Shown: piece by piece, positions 33,971 to 46,182 of the stretch
Position numbering within the stretch: position 1 is the first letter of the stretch
Layout of the letters: each line of letters opens with the position of its first letter
Origin: Daphnia carinata
Taxonomy: Eukaryota > Arthropoda > Branchiopoda > Diplostraca > Daphniidae
Direction: 5' to 3'
Assembly (NCBI RefSeq): GCF_022539665.2
Contig: NC_081331.1
Location: forward strand, 12,742,638 to 12,806,637
Length of the DNA: 64,000 nt
Translations under genes and position numbers: made by a program
The notes under the pieces: generated by a model
Seen by the model: the letters and a program-made list of their open reading frames with translations, nothing else
Told to the model about the DNA's origin: nothing
Databases searched by the model: none

Positions 33971-34783
33971 AGAAAAATTGGATCAAACGTTGAAGTGTAT
34001 TCGGTGTTCACGCACGTTAGAAAGAAGTCTTCCAAAGACATCTGTGCATCTCATTTTATTGTTTTTAAGTATTGGAGAAATTATTGCTTTCAATGTTTGT
34101 CTCGTGATGTTTACATTTTATAGATTTTATTTTAGACCAATACATGCTGGTAAAACCACTGAAAGGCAAATGCCCTCACGTTCCTTTTGATTTGGTCTTG
34201 TTGCTGAATCAAAGATGACCATACGTTATTGGCACGTAACTGGTTTTATATGGAAAGCGTGACAAGTCAGTTACCTTTGCATTGCGCAACTGCGTTTTCC
34301 ACTATCCAACATCGTTTTGCTATTTCAATACGCGAGCTCATGGCAAGTAGGATATGTAAAAGTAGATTAGCTCCAAAAAAAACACATGATTTCGTAGTAA
34401 GAGCTCTGCGTCTTTCCGAGTTGTCATAGTAACATCCAGTTTTTAGATTTTAGTTTTTTTTTATCACTGTTCCTTGTGCATAAAAATTGAAGCGTGTTCA
34501 GTTTTGACGTCGCTCACCTTGAGATAGGATATATTGTAAAGATGCTACGCCCACCTTTTTGGGCGTATGCATACCGGGTTTATTTTTTCATAGATGGTTT
34601 GACCTTCAGTTGACAATATCACGTCATTTTTCTACAGCAACCTTGAACATGCAGGTACTTTAAAGTCGTAATACGTTTAAAATGTATTTAGCAAATCGGA
34701 AAAAAATGCGTAATTATAACACGGCAACAGGGATAAAAATTCTGATTATTGCAGTTCCAGTAGGCATAATTTTCGAATCTCAT
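33971..34783. other. Intergenic stretch, tail-to-tail between SLC22-like and cofilin-like genes
   Basis: 3' flanks of two convergent genes. Short frames here show no family features. Confidence 0.55.
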
Positions 34784-35586
34784 TTAACAAGCGGTCACTG
34801 TTCTTGTGAGCTTATCTTGAACCGACGCCATGGAAGCTTGCTCATCATCGCTGGCCTGATTTTCAAAATTTATGCAACAAAATGAGCCAAATGAAAAATC
34901 CCGCTAGCTGATTCATTTACAAAGTACTCACCTGAACAAAAGCGGATATTCCTGGAACAGCTTTCTTCATACCTTCTACGGAGGCGGCGTGAATAAACTT
35001 GGATCGCACTTTGACTTCATCAGGGCACCAAGACATCAAAACAAGTTTGTCTCTCTTCTTATCCTTTTCACCCAAAAAAATTAAAAAGCCACATAAGTTT
35101 TTTGTGTCACAATTTTACAAAGTAATTTAAATATTTACAGGAGATGATTTGCACTGAAATTCGGCATCAAGAACGCCATAACGGCATTCTTTTCCTGTTG
35201 GTTTGACAATCTTCAAATGTTTCAAATATTCATCGTAACTCGCAGTGCGGCTTCCTATTCAGAACAGAAAACTCAACTAAGGCAAAACCTTATTTTATAT
35301 CACAACTTAAAGCCATCATACCCGTCGATTCAACATCAATGAGCGTCTCGTTTTGAACGAAGAATACACCGTAGCGAAAATCCTTGCCGGCCTTGATTTT
35401 GTCGATCACCGCCTTGGCGGCGTCAGTGACTCTGACTCCCGATTCCTGGATGCAATAATTGAAATACACATCACCAACAGGAAAAAGTTATAAGGGGATA
35501 AGACTTACCAAAACTGCCGCGGACTGGACATCGTACACAGACACTAGCAGACAAATGGACAAACAAATCAACGTAAGTCTTGTCAT
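34784..35586 (-). CDS. ADF/cofilin with an N-terminal signal peptide
   Basis: Five exons: 35509-35586, 35322-35445, 35139-35254, 34932-35063, 34784-34855; phases agree, 173 residues. Residues 27-173 form a full ADF/cofilin of ordinary size (about 148): ESGVRVTDAAKAVIDKIKAG, RYGVFFVQNE, TASYDEYLKHLKI, GKECRYGVLDAEF, DKLVLMSWCPDEVKVRSKF and ASVEGMKKAVPGISAFVQAS. Known cofilins act on actin in cytosol and nucleus and begin with Met from a one-codon exon. Here the first exon instead encodes MTRLTLICLSICLLVSV and YDVQSAAVL, a typical secretory signal with likely cleavage after QSA. A strong TATA box precedes it. The regulatory Ser near the N-terminus is kept (ESG). Cofilin identity is firm; secretion is inferred. 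Confidence 0.88.
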
Positions 35587-35672
35587 CCTTGGAAGAGTGC
35601 TGAGTCCACAGCGTTGCTTTATCGTCTGGTACAGTTCGAACCCACAGCGAAGGTGCATTCGAACGTTGTGGG

Positions 35673-35680
35673 TTTTTATA
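35673..35680 (-). promoter_or_regulatory. TATA box of the cofilin-like gene
   Basis: TATAAAAA on the minus strand, 86 bp upstream of the ATG at 35586. It supports transcription starting just before the signal-peptide exon. Confidence 0.7.
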
Positions 35681-35689
35681 CTTACAGGC

Positions 35690-36574
35690 CAGGTAGAGGA
35701 AGATGGCGGCAGGGCACTCGTGATAACGTAGTCGCCTTGTAAGGGGAAAAGAAAGAAAGCAAAAAATAAATTAGAAAAGCTGCACAGAAAAACCAATGCC
35801 CGGAGCAAACAACTTTCCTTCTTTCGAGAGTACAAGAGCTTTTAAAACAATGTACGATAGAAAAGAATGATAAATGTGGACATCTCACCCTGCGTGTATG
35901 AGTCGTGACTGGGTGGGACGTGCCAAAAATTGATAATGATATAAGGTACTTCTTGTTGCAATCCTACCAGCATACATGTAAAGCTTTTTTTTGTGAGCGA
36001 CGTATGAACATACAGATTGGTTGTCAAGAGACCCAATCACCCCTGCTTGCCCTTGAGAAACAGCATGGAACACGTTCCAGGAAATCCTATTTTAACCTGC
36101 AGGGACAACAACCAATGCGCCAGTGGGGTTCTACGAAAAAAAAGTGCGTAAGCAAAAATGGAAAATCCCCACTCCTAAAATATACAAATGCTCCATTGGC
36201 CTTCAGGTAACTAATTTAGACATTAAACAACAAAAGATAAACAGTATGCATGTATCTATTATGTTTTGTTTTGAACGTTGTTTCGTGCTCTGTTTTCAAC
36301 GATATTTAGAAACCTCGTTTTGTTATGCTAAGCACAAGGAATGCAGTCCCCGAGCAGGCATTGAAAAATAGGACGGAATATGTGCTAGACTTTTACCTTG
36401 TTTCTGGTAAGTAACAGACTTTCGTGATCTTGAACTTATTTTTAGCCATCGCTTAAACTGTTTGTTCGTCGTTTCTTTTCTAGCGACCATCCGCAGTCGT
36501 TTTGAATCACTAGTCGTCCAACTTTTCCCCTGGCAAGTAAGAATGAAAATATAGGATTTCACTTGCAGAATAAA
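35690..36574. other. Intergenic region between divergent cofilin-like and dipeptidase genes
   Basis: No coding exon recognised. A possible 5' non-coding exon of the dipeptidase may end near 36568 (TTGCAG just before the ATG). Confidence 0.5.
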
Positions 36575-38490
36575 ATGGCACAATTAAGCGTTATCCTGTG
36601 GATGATTGTGTTGGCGTTTATCTCTGCTGAAGTGTCTGCCTTCGCGAAGCTGATTGATAGACCTCTTGGTGAAAAGGTGGGAATTACGTTGAACAAAATA
36701 TCTGAATCGTTGCTCGACAGCGAAGCAAAAACTAACACAAACGAGGTTTCGGAAACGAGAGCCATTTCAGTGAACGATGAACTGGCCATAGTTTTACAAC
36801 TCCTTGAACGTGTTCCTCTTATTGATGGGTACGCTGTACTTTTCGATTCATTCGGCAATTCGTGTTAATTTACCACTTTCCTTTTCATTTTTCACAGACA
36901 CAATGATTTACCGCACGTTATTCGATTACTAACTGAAAGTCAGTTGGCTAGCTTTAATTTGACAGATCTTTCGGATAAAAATCCGTGGAGTTCTGACCCC
37001 ATGTCACATACGGACATTGTCCGTCTGCGTAAAGGGAAGGTTGGCGCTCAGGTATTGAACGATGTCTCGCCATTTTTATATCGCAATAATTAATATTTTC
37101 GGCATAGTTCTGGGTGGCCTATACTAACTGCAATGCTCAGTACAATGACTCCCCTCAAAAGGCGTTCGAACAAATTGATCTCATCTATCGTTTAATCGAC
37201 CTTTATTCAGATACGTTCCAACTCGCCACCACGGCGCAAGGTATGATTTAATCGACTGGAAATTAAGCACGTAATGCACTTTTTTTTTCATTCAACGCAG
37301 AGATTGAGGACGTATTTGGTACTGGCAAAATCGCCAGCCTAATTGGTGTTGAAGGTGGTCATGCTATTGGCAATTCGCTCAGTCTTTTGCGCATCTTTTA
37401 TCGACTCGGAGTGCGATATATGACCCTCACTCATTCTTGCCCTACGCCATGGTACTGGCGAAAGCCATTGGTTAAGAAATTCAACATAACAGTGAAACAT
37501 TTAAAATTCAGTTTCTTTGATTATATAGGGCCGATAATTCCCAGCTAGACAATCCAGGTCAGCAACCTATTCACGACGGACTTAGTGGCTTTGGAGAAGT
37601 GAGTCCATATTTTAGATTACCCATCGACTACGTTTGAATCGTTGTTTATCTTTTTACGTTTTTCAGGCGATCGTGCAAGAAATGAATCGTTTGGGAATGA
37701 TGGTGGACATTTCGCATGTGTCAGTTGCAACGATGGAAGATGTGTTGAACGTGTCACAAGCGCCCGTGATTTTTAGCCATTCGGGTGCCTTTTCTGTTTG
37801 CAATCATACTCGAAACGTTCCCGACCATGTCCTTCGTCGTCTAGTTGGTTTCAATGCTAATGCCTTTTGGTCTGATTAAAATCAAATAAAATTCTACATT
37901 TTTATCAGGCGAAAAACGGTGGCATAATCATGGTGGTTTTTTACAATGAATTCCTCTCGTGTGAGCAGTCGGCCAATATCAACGATGTCGTTCGCCACAT
38001 AGAACACATTCGTAACCTCATCGGCGTGGATCATATTGGACTAGGAGGCGATTTTAACGGAGTTGACAGGTTTGATATTTACGGTTATCTAGAACATTTT
38101 GTTTTATGATTACACCAAAAGAAGTATTTTCATATAATGCCGCTAACGTATTTAAAGGGTTCCCACTGACCTGGAGGATGTATCAAAATATCCCAACATC
38201 TTCGTCGAATTATTACGCCTTGGGTGGAGTGAAACGGATGTAGAAAAACTGGCGGGTACGAACATGCTACGTGTTATGCGTCGTGTTGAACAGGTTTGGT
38301 ATTTTTTCCTATTTCCTGTTTCTTGTGGCAAATGTATATTATTTTATTTTTATTTTATTTACGTTTTTTTTTGCCGTTTTACTCTGTCAAGGTTAAGCAA
38401 GAACTATCTTTCATGGAGCCCATTGAAGAATGGATACCGACAGAAGACCTCCGACCTGAGCATAAATTATGTCTGACGAATTACATTTAG
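36575..38490 (+). CDS. Membrane (renal) dipeptidase-like zinc peptidase
   Basis: Zinc metallodipeptidase (family M19) that hydrolyses dipeptides including products of glutathione and leukotriene breakdown. Nine exons: 36575-36828, 36898-37051, 37108-37240, 37301-37451, 37529-37598, 37667-37843, 37909-38069, 38158-38293, 38392-38490. Together 444 residues. N-terminal signal peptide [20 protein letters not shown]. Catalytic marks: [11 protein letters not shown] (His and Asp zinc ligands), [22 protein letters not shown] (bridging Glu), [26 protein letters not shown] and NHTRNVPD (His ligands), IGLGGDFNG. It ends HKLCLTNYI, with no hydrophobic GPI-attachment tail, so it may be secreted rather than anchored. 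An 80-residue spacer precedes the catalytic domain. Confidence 0.94.
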
Positions 38491-38807
38491 GCGAGGAAGC
38501 TTATCAGTTGAAAAATAAGTTTACTATTTATACTAGAGGTTTTGCCCTATGATTTATAACCGCTTTTGAGGATATAATGTTCCAAAAATGTATTATTGAG
38601 CGAGGTTCGAATTCCTGCATTCAATGTCAAGCTTACTATTTTAAAAAGAAACAATTTCCTCTTCTGAATTCTCGTTTAAATACAACTTCCGTACGAATGT
38701 ATGTTTCAACGAAAATTCGTACGTCAGGTGGCGTTGATATCGCTTCTGTTGACATGCGTTCGTCGTGTGTACTAGGTTGTTAGTGTTCGCCTGCTCTTCT
38801 CTTGAAA
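38491..38807. other. Short intergenic spacer before SHQ1
   Basis: Contains a B-box-like GGTTCGAATTCC at 38604 but no matching tRNA fold. No gene. Confidence 0.5.
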
Positions 38808-40340
38808 ATGATTACGCCACGTTTCAAACTCAGCCAGGATGATACCTACCTTTTTGTCACGATTCATGCTCCGTTCTCTCGAGTATCAGACGCAGAAATT
38901 TATATGGACGGTACTGATTTTCGCTTTCATTCAAACCCTTATTATGTCCGCCTCAACTTGCCTGGAGAAATAATCGAAAACGATGAAGCGAAAGCACACT
39001 TTGATGCTGACACTAATGAGTTCAAAATTACGTGCCCCAAAGTAACGAAGGGAAACTACTTCCAAGGATTAGATATGCTCTCTAGTCTTCTCAAACCCAA
39101 GGGAAAGAGAGGAGTTGAAAGCAAAGATATAGAAGTCCTTGGTGAAACCTGCACAGAAGATGACTCGGAATCAGATTTTGATTGGTTTGTGGAACAAAAA
39201 ATTGAAACAGAAACAGATCTAACTTCAAGTAGTTCAAGATATGGCTTTGGTGTCAAACACTCTGGGTTGTTTGCCACACTTGCTGAGGAACTACATGAAG
39301 TTGTAGATGTGAAAAATCCTGACAACCAATCAGCAGCAGAAAGGAGAACAGAAAGATTAGAACAAGAAAAAATAGAATTTAACCCAGAACATTACTTGGC
39401 TGATTTCTTCCAGACAGATATGATTGATCCACTGATTCATTACCAATTGCCAAGTAGAGTTAGTGAAGAATGGACAGAAACAGAGACCAATCTCTTAAAA
39501 AATTTTCCCAATAAAGACTTCTTATTGGATCATGACCAGTTGCAATCAACATATCTTGGTTTGGTTGATATTTTACTAGCATACTCTTATGATACAAGAA
39601 CTACTATGTCTGATCCAACCGTCGAATCAGCTTGGGCCATCGCCAAGATAAGTGGAACTCTATCTTGGCTAGAGGTATAATCCGTTTTCTGCATTATTCT
39701 TCGAAAGTGATCCTTATGTGATCTTTACTAATTTTTTTTTTTTTTTTAGAATTTCACGTCGATTCGTCAAGTTGTCGAATGTTTCTTGCGTAGAAGCCTT
39801 TGCTTTCCACTATTTCGCAATTTCAAATTGTCATTGAAAGCCATCGAAGATGCTCGCTGTATTCTTAAAGAAGGGCGGATGTCTGTTTTGAGATGCTTTC
39901 TACAAATCTATCAGTTATTCAATAAAAGTGATCCCCGGTACCTTCTTAACCAACTATACATTCACGACTACTGCATCTGGATTCAGAAATCGAATGATGA
40001 AACACTGGTTTCCTTAAGTGAAAGTCTGAAATCGGTATTTATTCCACTTCTTAATGTAACATTCAAGCTAGCTAACAGGATTTTTTGTTAGATGGAATTA
40101 ACCAAAGAAGATGTTGGTTTAAATCTCGTAGACTTGGAACGGGCTGCAATCAACCTTATGTGCAATAGTGATGACTCATCAGAAGAATCTGATCTTGAAG
40201 AACAAATGGCACAGTTATCACTGAAAAAGAAACCCGTGTCAAGCGCTCTCCCGACTGATTTACAAGTGGCAGCAGAAGCTGCTCGAGTGATGTCGGAATC
40301 GGATTCAGATGATGTTTCTTCATCTGAAGAAAGTGACTAA
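38808..40340 (+). CDS. SHQ1: SHQ1, H/ACA snoRNP assembly factor
   Basis: Chaperone that holds dyskerin before H/ACA RNP assembly (rRNA pseudouridylation, telomerase). Three exons: 38808-39674, 39750-40034, 40092-40340; 466 residues. The N-terminal CS domain starts MITPRFKLSQDDTYLFVTIH and contains YYVRLNLPGEI and FKITCPKVTKGNYFQGLDML. The SHQ1-specific helical domain follows: FGVKHSGLFATL, VVDVKNPD, RTERLEQEKIEFNPEHYLAD, LVDILLAYSYDTRTT, ESAWAIAKISGTLSWLE and FLRRSLCFPLFRNFKLS. The C-terminus is acidic and Ser-rich (SDSDDVSSSEESD), as in other SHQ1 proteins. Slightly shorter than human (577), mainly in the tail. Confidence 0.95.
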
Positions 40341-41010
40341 TTAAGCATCGTGCCTCCCCTCTTGGACATCCAATTGTTTATATATTGTGTGAATAAATAG
40401 TGGAACTCCACAAAAAATAATGCACGTTAAATTTTGCTACACCCTGCTCTTAAGCCATAGCTTCGTTTTTGTTCGTAGTAAATGCGTATACGGAACGTTG
40501 GGAAGAATATGTTATCGCCAGCGGCGTGGCAGAGGAATGGAAGCCGGAACTATAAGCCACTAAAATGCTTTCTTATTCGTGTCAATTCCGCCTTCTTCTA
40601 AAGCCTACTTAGTCGTCTACTGCCTGCAGATATTGATAGTAAATGTCATCTCTATTCTTATTTAAAAATTTTATTGGAAAAGCGTATACTGAACATAGGC
40701 ATCGCAATGCTTATACCTCAAAGCTGCCGGTACAATTTATCAAGAAAACCAAAAGAATCAAAACAAATTTTGCAACATTTTTGAACTTACTTTTTAAAGA
40801 ATCGATTTATAGTAGAAAAATAGCATGAGGAGGGGAACACGTCGTCTGTTGACGGTTTTCAGACCAGACCAGAGTGGTGTTCCGTCCCATACGGATCAAA
40901 AGAGCTTTATTGACGTTCTGTATAAAAAGCAGCTGTTCAAAAGAGTTCTGTGTTCATAGTGATGTAGGAAAACTTATGTAATTGCGCGCTATTATTTTTA
41001 GAAACGAAAG
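40341..41010. other. Intergenic stretch between SHQ1 and BLTP3
   Basis: AATAAA near 40392 is a likely SHQ1 poly(A) signal. No other gene recognised. Confidence 0.55.
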
Positions 41011-44000
41011 ATGACGTCTTTATTGAAGAATCAAATTATTAAACATCTGTCTAAGTAAGATTCTATTTTTGACATAAAGTGATGTAAACATTACCCTCTG
41101 TTTTTATGAGATTAGATTTGTCAAGAATCTGTCACCAGATAAAATCAACCTTAGCACACTTAGAGGAGAAGGTGACCTTACTAATCTTGAGCTTGATGAG
41201 AAAGTGTTGACCAGTTTGTTGGAGTTGCCAAACTGGTTAACTCTTGACAGAGCTTGGTGCAATCGAGTTTCTATAAGAATTCCTTGGACAAAGCTCAAAA
41301 GTGTTCCAATATGCCTGGTAATTTCATGAAATCAACAGAGGTCCATTTCCTGCAAATGTATACATCTACATTTTTTTAGAGCTTGGATGAGGTCCATGTA
41401 TCTATGGGAACCTGCTCGGAATTACGTCAGCCCTCAACTAACCTCAAGCCTCCAACTTATGCAACTGGTGGTAAATATGGCTTTTCTGACAAGGTAGTTG
41501 ATGGAGTAACAGTTAGTGTAAACTCATTAATCATCAACTTTAAAAGCCCTGCATTTGAAGCCTCCTTACAAGTGTGCATTCTTGTTAAGTATCTTGTATT
41601 TCAGATGTGGTTAGTGTAATTTTTCTGGATTATAGTTTTCGCGCATTCTACTCGAGTCAGCATCTCCTACTTGGCAGCATGGTGATTTACGATTTTCCCG
41701 GTTAAAGGATCCAGACTCAGGATTGATATTACTATTTAAGGCATAAGTCAACAATCCCATACCAAAAATGTGAGATTGCTTTATTGTGATAATTTTCCGT
41801 GATTTCAGGAGTTACAGTGGCAAACTCTTCGTCTGGAAGCACGGTCTACCGCCGGGGACTTGTCTTTACCGCCACTTCGCCTAATAACTAATCAGTCCAA
41901 ATGTCGTATTACGATAAAAAAGCGCCTTATGGGTAAGGTCCAATAATGCCTATAAATGCGTTCAAACTCGCTAGGAATTAACTGTATGTGTTTGCTAGAC
42001 TGCGCTGTTATTGGCTGTCGCCTCGTCCTGATCATGGATGAACTGCTTTGGGTTCTGACAGATGCACAGCTTAGCGCTGCTGTTCTTTTTCTTCAATCAC
42101 TCTCGACTTTGATTGAACAGGACACTTTGGTTAATCAAAGGTTTAAGGTATTTGTTAAATCTGTCCCTATTCCATGTCTATTTGAAACAGACGGCAATCA
42201 AATGTTTACAGGCTGCGCGAAAGTTGGAGACGCTCCCCGAGTATCACGCACAGCAGCAGCAGCAGCAACAGCAACATCGTTCTGGTGTTCCTGGTTGTAC
42301 ACAGAAATCTCCGAGCCCAATTTCTCGAGTGTTTGCTCGTCATGACGTTCTAGAAACCTCGTATCATTTCTTCTCGGAGAAGATCGATTTTCATTTTTGT
42401 GACGACCCTGGAGAGGGTAGAAGCAGTCATCCGGAGCTAAAAGATGGTGGAGCCCTTCAGGTTACATTGACTCAGCTTCAGCTCGATTTCTATCCGTATC
42501 ACTGGGCAGCAGCTGAGGCTGGAAGCCACCGTAAACATTGGGTAGGCTACGAAGAAGGACCTCTTTCTCGATGGGTACGTTTCGTGATTCATGGAAGTAA
42601 AGCATTGAAAGCACTGAGAGAAATTTTCTTCCATAGGTCGAACAAGGAATCTCTCAGTTCACGAAGCAACTCCTTCACATGGATTCGCCTACTCACAATA
42701 AGTTGACGCGTAGTCTAGCCAACGATGGACCTTCAGCTCCACATGCTAGTCCAAAGATTACACCCAACATGTCCATGCTACAGGAATCCATCCTCCATCG
42801 TCTAAGACAACTCATGAGCACATGCTTAATTCTTAGGCTTGGTGATTTCCTTGTCTACCGAGTGACGACAGCCAAGAGCCGTCAATCGCCAAAAGAATTT
42901 ATAGTTGGTAAGTGATGATTCAGATCTCTTGTTGCTTTGGCTATGGGTTTTTTTTTTCTTTGTGCTTTTGCCACTTGGCATATCGCCCGAGCCTGTCATA
43001 GCCTAACTGAACGTAATGATGTGCTCGTAATTTGCTAGCTTACCATTTAGTTCAGGAAAAGAAACGAAGGAAATTGACAGGTATGTTTTCTTGATTTTTC
43101 TCGTCAGCATCCTATTGTTCAAGTTTTTCTCTCGGGAATCCTACATAATTTATTTATCTTTATCTAATCAGTGTTTTCCTTTAGGTGATCGAGGCCGGTT
43201 TCCTCTTCCGGATACTATGCCAATTATTCATATGGAACTTACCCAGTTCTATTATCCTGGCGACGTGGAATTTCCTCGTAAGTTTTAACAACATAAGATT
43301 ATACCTTTGGAATATTACAAATCATCATAATAGGTAGTTTTAATTTATGTGTATTAAAACAATTTCGCTCCGTTTGCAGTTCCTCAACCCAAGTGTTTCA
43401 TCCAGCTCAATCCGCTACAGCTTAATTTCGACGGATTGACCATACTGTGGTTACACGTATTTATCCGCGGGTTAGAAAAGACTTTGACTTCACGTACGCC
43501 TTCATCAGGTGTCCCTGATTCGTTAAACAAATCTGCACCAGTGCCAGAACCGCAACTTGAAATACGTTTGGAAGCTTTGATGCCAAGAGTAACGAACTCT
43601 AAGACATATACTTGTATTGGTTTTTAATGCCACATTGTCCGACCGCAGATGATTTTTGAGCTACCAGGATGGGAACGTCCACGGTCCCTACAGCTACAAG
43701 TGTCAAGACTAGTGTGTTCCAACTTCCGATCGATAGATAGTGGCTCGCAGGCAGATCTGGCAGCCTGTCTAGAGAAAATACAAGGCGGTTCGTCAGAGTG
43801 CCCTGGAGGTCTTTGCTTCGCCTCCGCTTTCCCGGCGAAGGATAACGACCTATCACCAATTAGCGAGACACTGCTGAAGCATGCCACTCAAACACAGTCT
43901 AGTCAGACATCAGGCGGATGGAAAAGAGATCTCTTCTGGTCGAAAGAAACGGAGCAAGTCTGGTTCATACACCTTGATCCTTTCTGGGCGGATTTTTTTG

Positions 44001-46182
44001 CCGTCAGCGGCCAGATATCCAAAACAAAACCTTTACCTTTCATCGGGACGGTTCCCATCACTGCTTGGATTCAACCGGATCAAGGTTTATTTTTACTGTA
44101 GTTTTGCCTCTCCTCGAATACGAGGGTATTTACGTATTAATTGAACACAGAAAGGATTTCTGGACTTGTGAATATCAGTAGTCTTTTGAGTGTTCAGCTT
44201 GATCGCGCTGAGTACGTGTTCCTCCTGCGCGTCATGGAAAACTTGAAGGAAACAACATCATTTTTGGATCACCAAGAAAAAAAATTCAGTACAGGGGATA
44301 CATCGCAATCGGTGGTTCTCGGAGCAGTCGTTCCACAGGTTGACATATCCATCTTATTTCCACCTCAGGCTGCTTCAGCCCTGCAAGTATAGTCGTTATA
44401 GCTCGTTGCTTGAAAGAATTTGTCCGTTATATTGCATATGTGTTACAGGCCTTAGATGATGGCGATTCTCCTTTAGGGGACACAGAATCAATATATCCTG
44501 ACACGTCCAGCATGACAGACATAGCCAGCCTTGGTCGTACCATGAATGGATTAAAGCTCCGTAACTCACATTCAGAGTACGTTGTTTCGCCGCCGACCAA
44601 CATTGGAAATACCAATTATTTAACAGATGCCGTTACAATCGTCAAATCACAAAGTGATAGGTTTGTACTCGCGAGGATGATTACTATCGTGTCCGTCTTT
44701 GATTATACTCATTTCACCTACACAGTATGATTGAAATATCTGGAAGTAACGATGCAATCAGAGGCCCTGAAGACTGCAAAGTAGGTGGACACACCCCAGT
44801 TGTCTCACAAAGATCAGTGACATTTGCCGATCGCAAGCAACCGCCGCAGCAGTCTGGATTCAGTTCGATTTCGAGGGGCCTCCACAGTTTCATGTCAAGC
44901 ATGGATGCAGCCCTCAGGCATCCTACTCACATACCAGGTATGATTTTGTAGTACCCTTTAAAAACAATTGCATTTTTGAAGGACATATTGTTTTAATTGA
45001 TCGTTGTTTTCTCGTTCTGTCAGACGATGCGAGCGACTGCTATTCTATCCGAAGTGAAGGTAGTTCAGATAGCAGCGATAATTTCACGGTATTGCAAGCC
45101 GAATACACCGAAAATCATCAGGACATTCTTGGCGTGTTCAAACCGAAAAATTCGCAAGGAGCCTCATCCGAAATTGAAGTTTCTGCCGATCCGCTTAGTG
45201 ACGCCGCGACAGAAGAGCTCGATGAAGTGGCTGTCGAAGTGTGCGAAGATACCCCAACCACTAGTGATCAATCTTCGGCCGCACCAACAATGGCTTCATT
45301 TGCATCACTTCGTAGTCGTGATGTTGCCATTGTGACAATCCACATAAACGATCTTGAGTTCATTCAACAGTCAATTGGGTCGACTGCATCTCTACGCTTG
45401 CAAGCTGGTCATGTGTCTTGCGACGAATGCACGGCCATGTCCCAAGAGGAATTCCAAGTATGAAAAATTTATTTCCCTTTTGATACATCATATCGAATTT
45501 CTCGGTCCTTTCTTTCTACGTAACAGGCAAAGTTCGCATCGAGAAGTCGAGGTTGGCGAGAAGTCCAAGTTGATACAGAAAGACAATCCGGTACAAATGT
45601 GCATCCACTCCGAGTCCGAATGGAACAGAAAATGGATTTCTCTCCAGAACGCGTAGATCTGAGTGGATCACTTAGGGAGGCCGTAGCGGCGGCAACCGAA
45701 GCTTGGATTGAAGCCAGTTTGACTCATTTGAGTTTGTCCCTGCAACTTAGTTCTGTCACTGGATTAACAGCCTTCGTCGAAGACGAGCTCGAGGCACCAG
45801 TCATTCCTCTCTTTATAAACTTGCGTGATGTCGAGTGTTCACTGATTGAAGATCGGCCTCCCATACGCGTCGGGGGACCGCCACCAGTTCCTCCCCCTCC
45901 AATGGTCGTCCGCATCAAACATTTGCTCGTCCAGAGGAATCATTGTGGTGTCATTTCTGTCGGCGTCAACGAACCTAATCCCAACAGCCTTATTTCCCGC
46001 GGTAATTCTCTACTTCGTATAGTCGATTTTGTAAAAATGATAATTGACGGATCTCGTTCCATTCGGCGACAGGTGATTCTGCCAACCGGGACTTGAGAGA
46101 AGCTGCGCTCCGATCAAGAATCGAGGAACTGGAACGGGAAAACGCCTCGTTACATCAACGGCTCAGCAATAAAATAAATTGA
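41011..46182 (+). CDS. BLTP3: BLTP3 (UHRF1BP1/UHRF1BP1L-like) bridge-like lipid transfer protein
   Basis: VPS13-like tube protein that moves lipids at endosome/lysosome contact sites. Eighteen exons: 41011-41054, 41116-41317, 41380-41571, 41636-41740, 41809-41932, 41999-42147, 42212-42574, 42637-42907, 43051-43080, 43185-43277, 43380-43588, 43649-44084, 44151-44386, 44449-44660, 44726-44937, 45024-45457, 45527-46001, 46073-46182. About 1298 residues. N-terminal chorein region: NQIIKHLSKFVKNLSPDKIN, LRGEGDLTNLELDEKVL, VSIRIPWTKLKSVPICLSLD. Then RLITNQSKCRITIKKRLM and MDELLWVLTDAQL, conserved in the family. Exon 7 has an eight-Gln run. The C-terminus is a short coiled coil (RSRIEELERENASLHQRL). 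The intron after 41740 appears to use a GC donor. Confidence 0.94.

Noticed and set aside
35488-35835. Longer minus-strand frame upstream of the cofilin leader, adding about 80 residues
   Set aside because: It spans the TATA box, and the next in-frame Met lies before the expected transcription start. The Met at 35586 gives a clean signal peptide.
38590-38630. B-box-like GGTTCGAATTCC suggesting a tRNA
   Set aside because: No acceptor stem, A box or T-stem pairing could be found around it.
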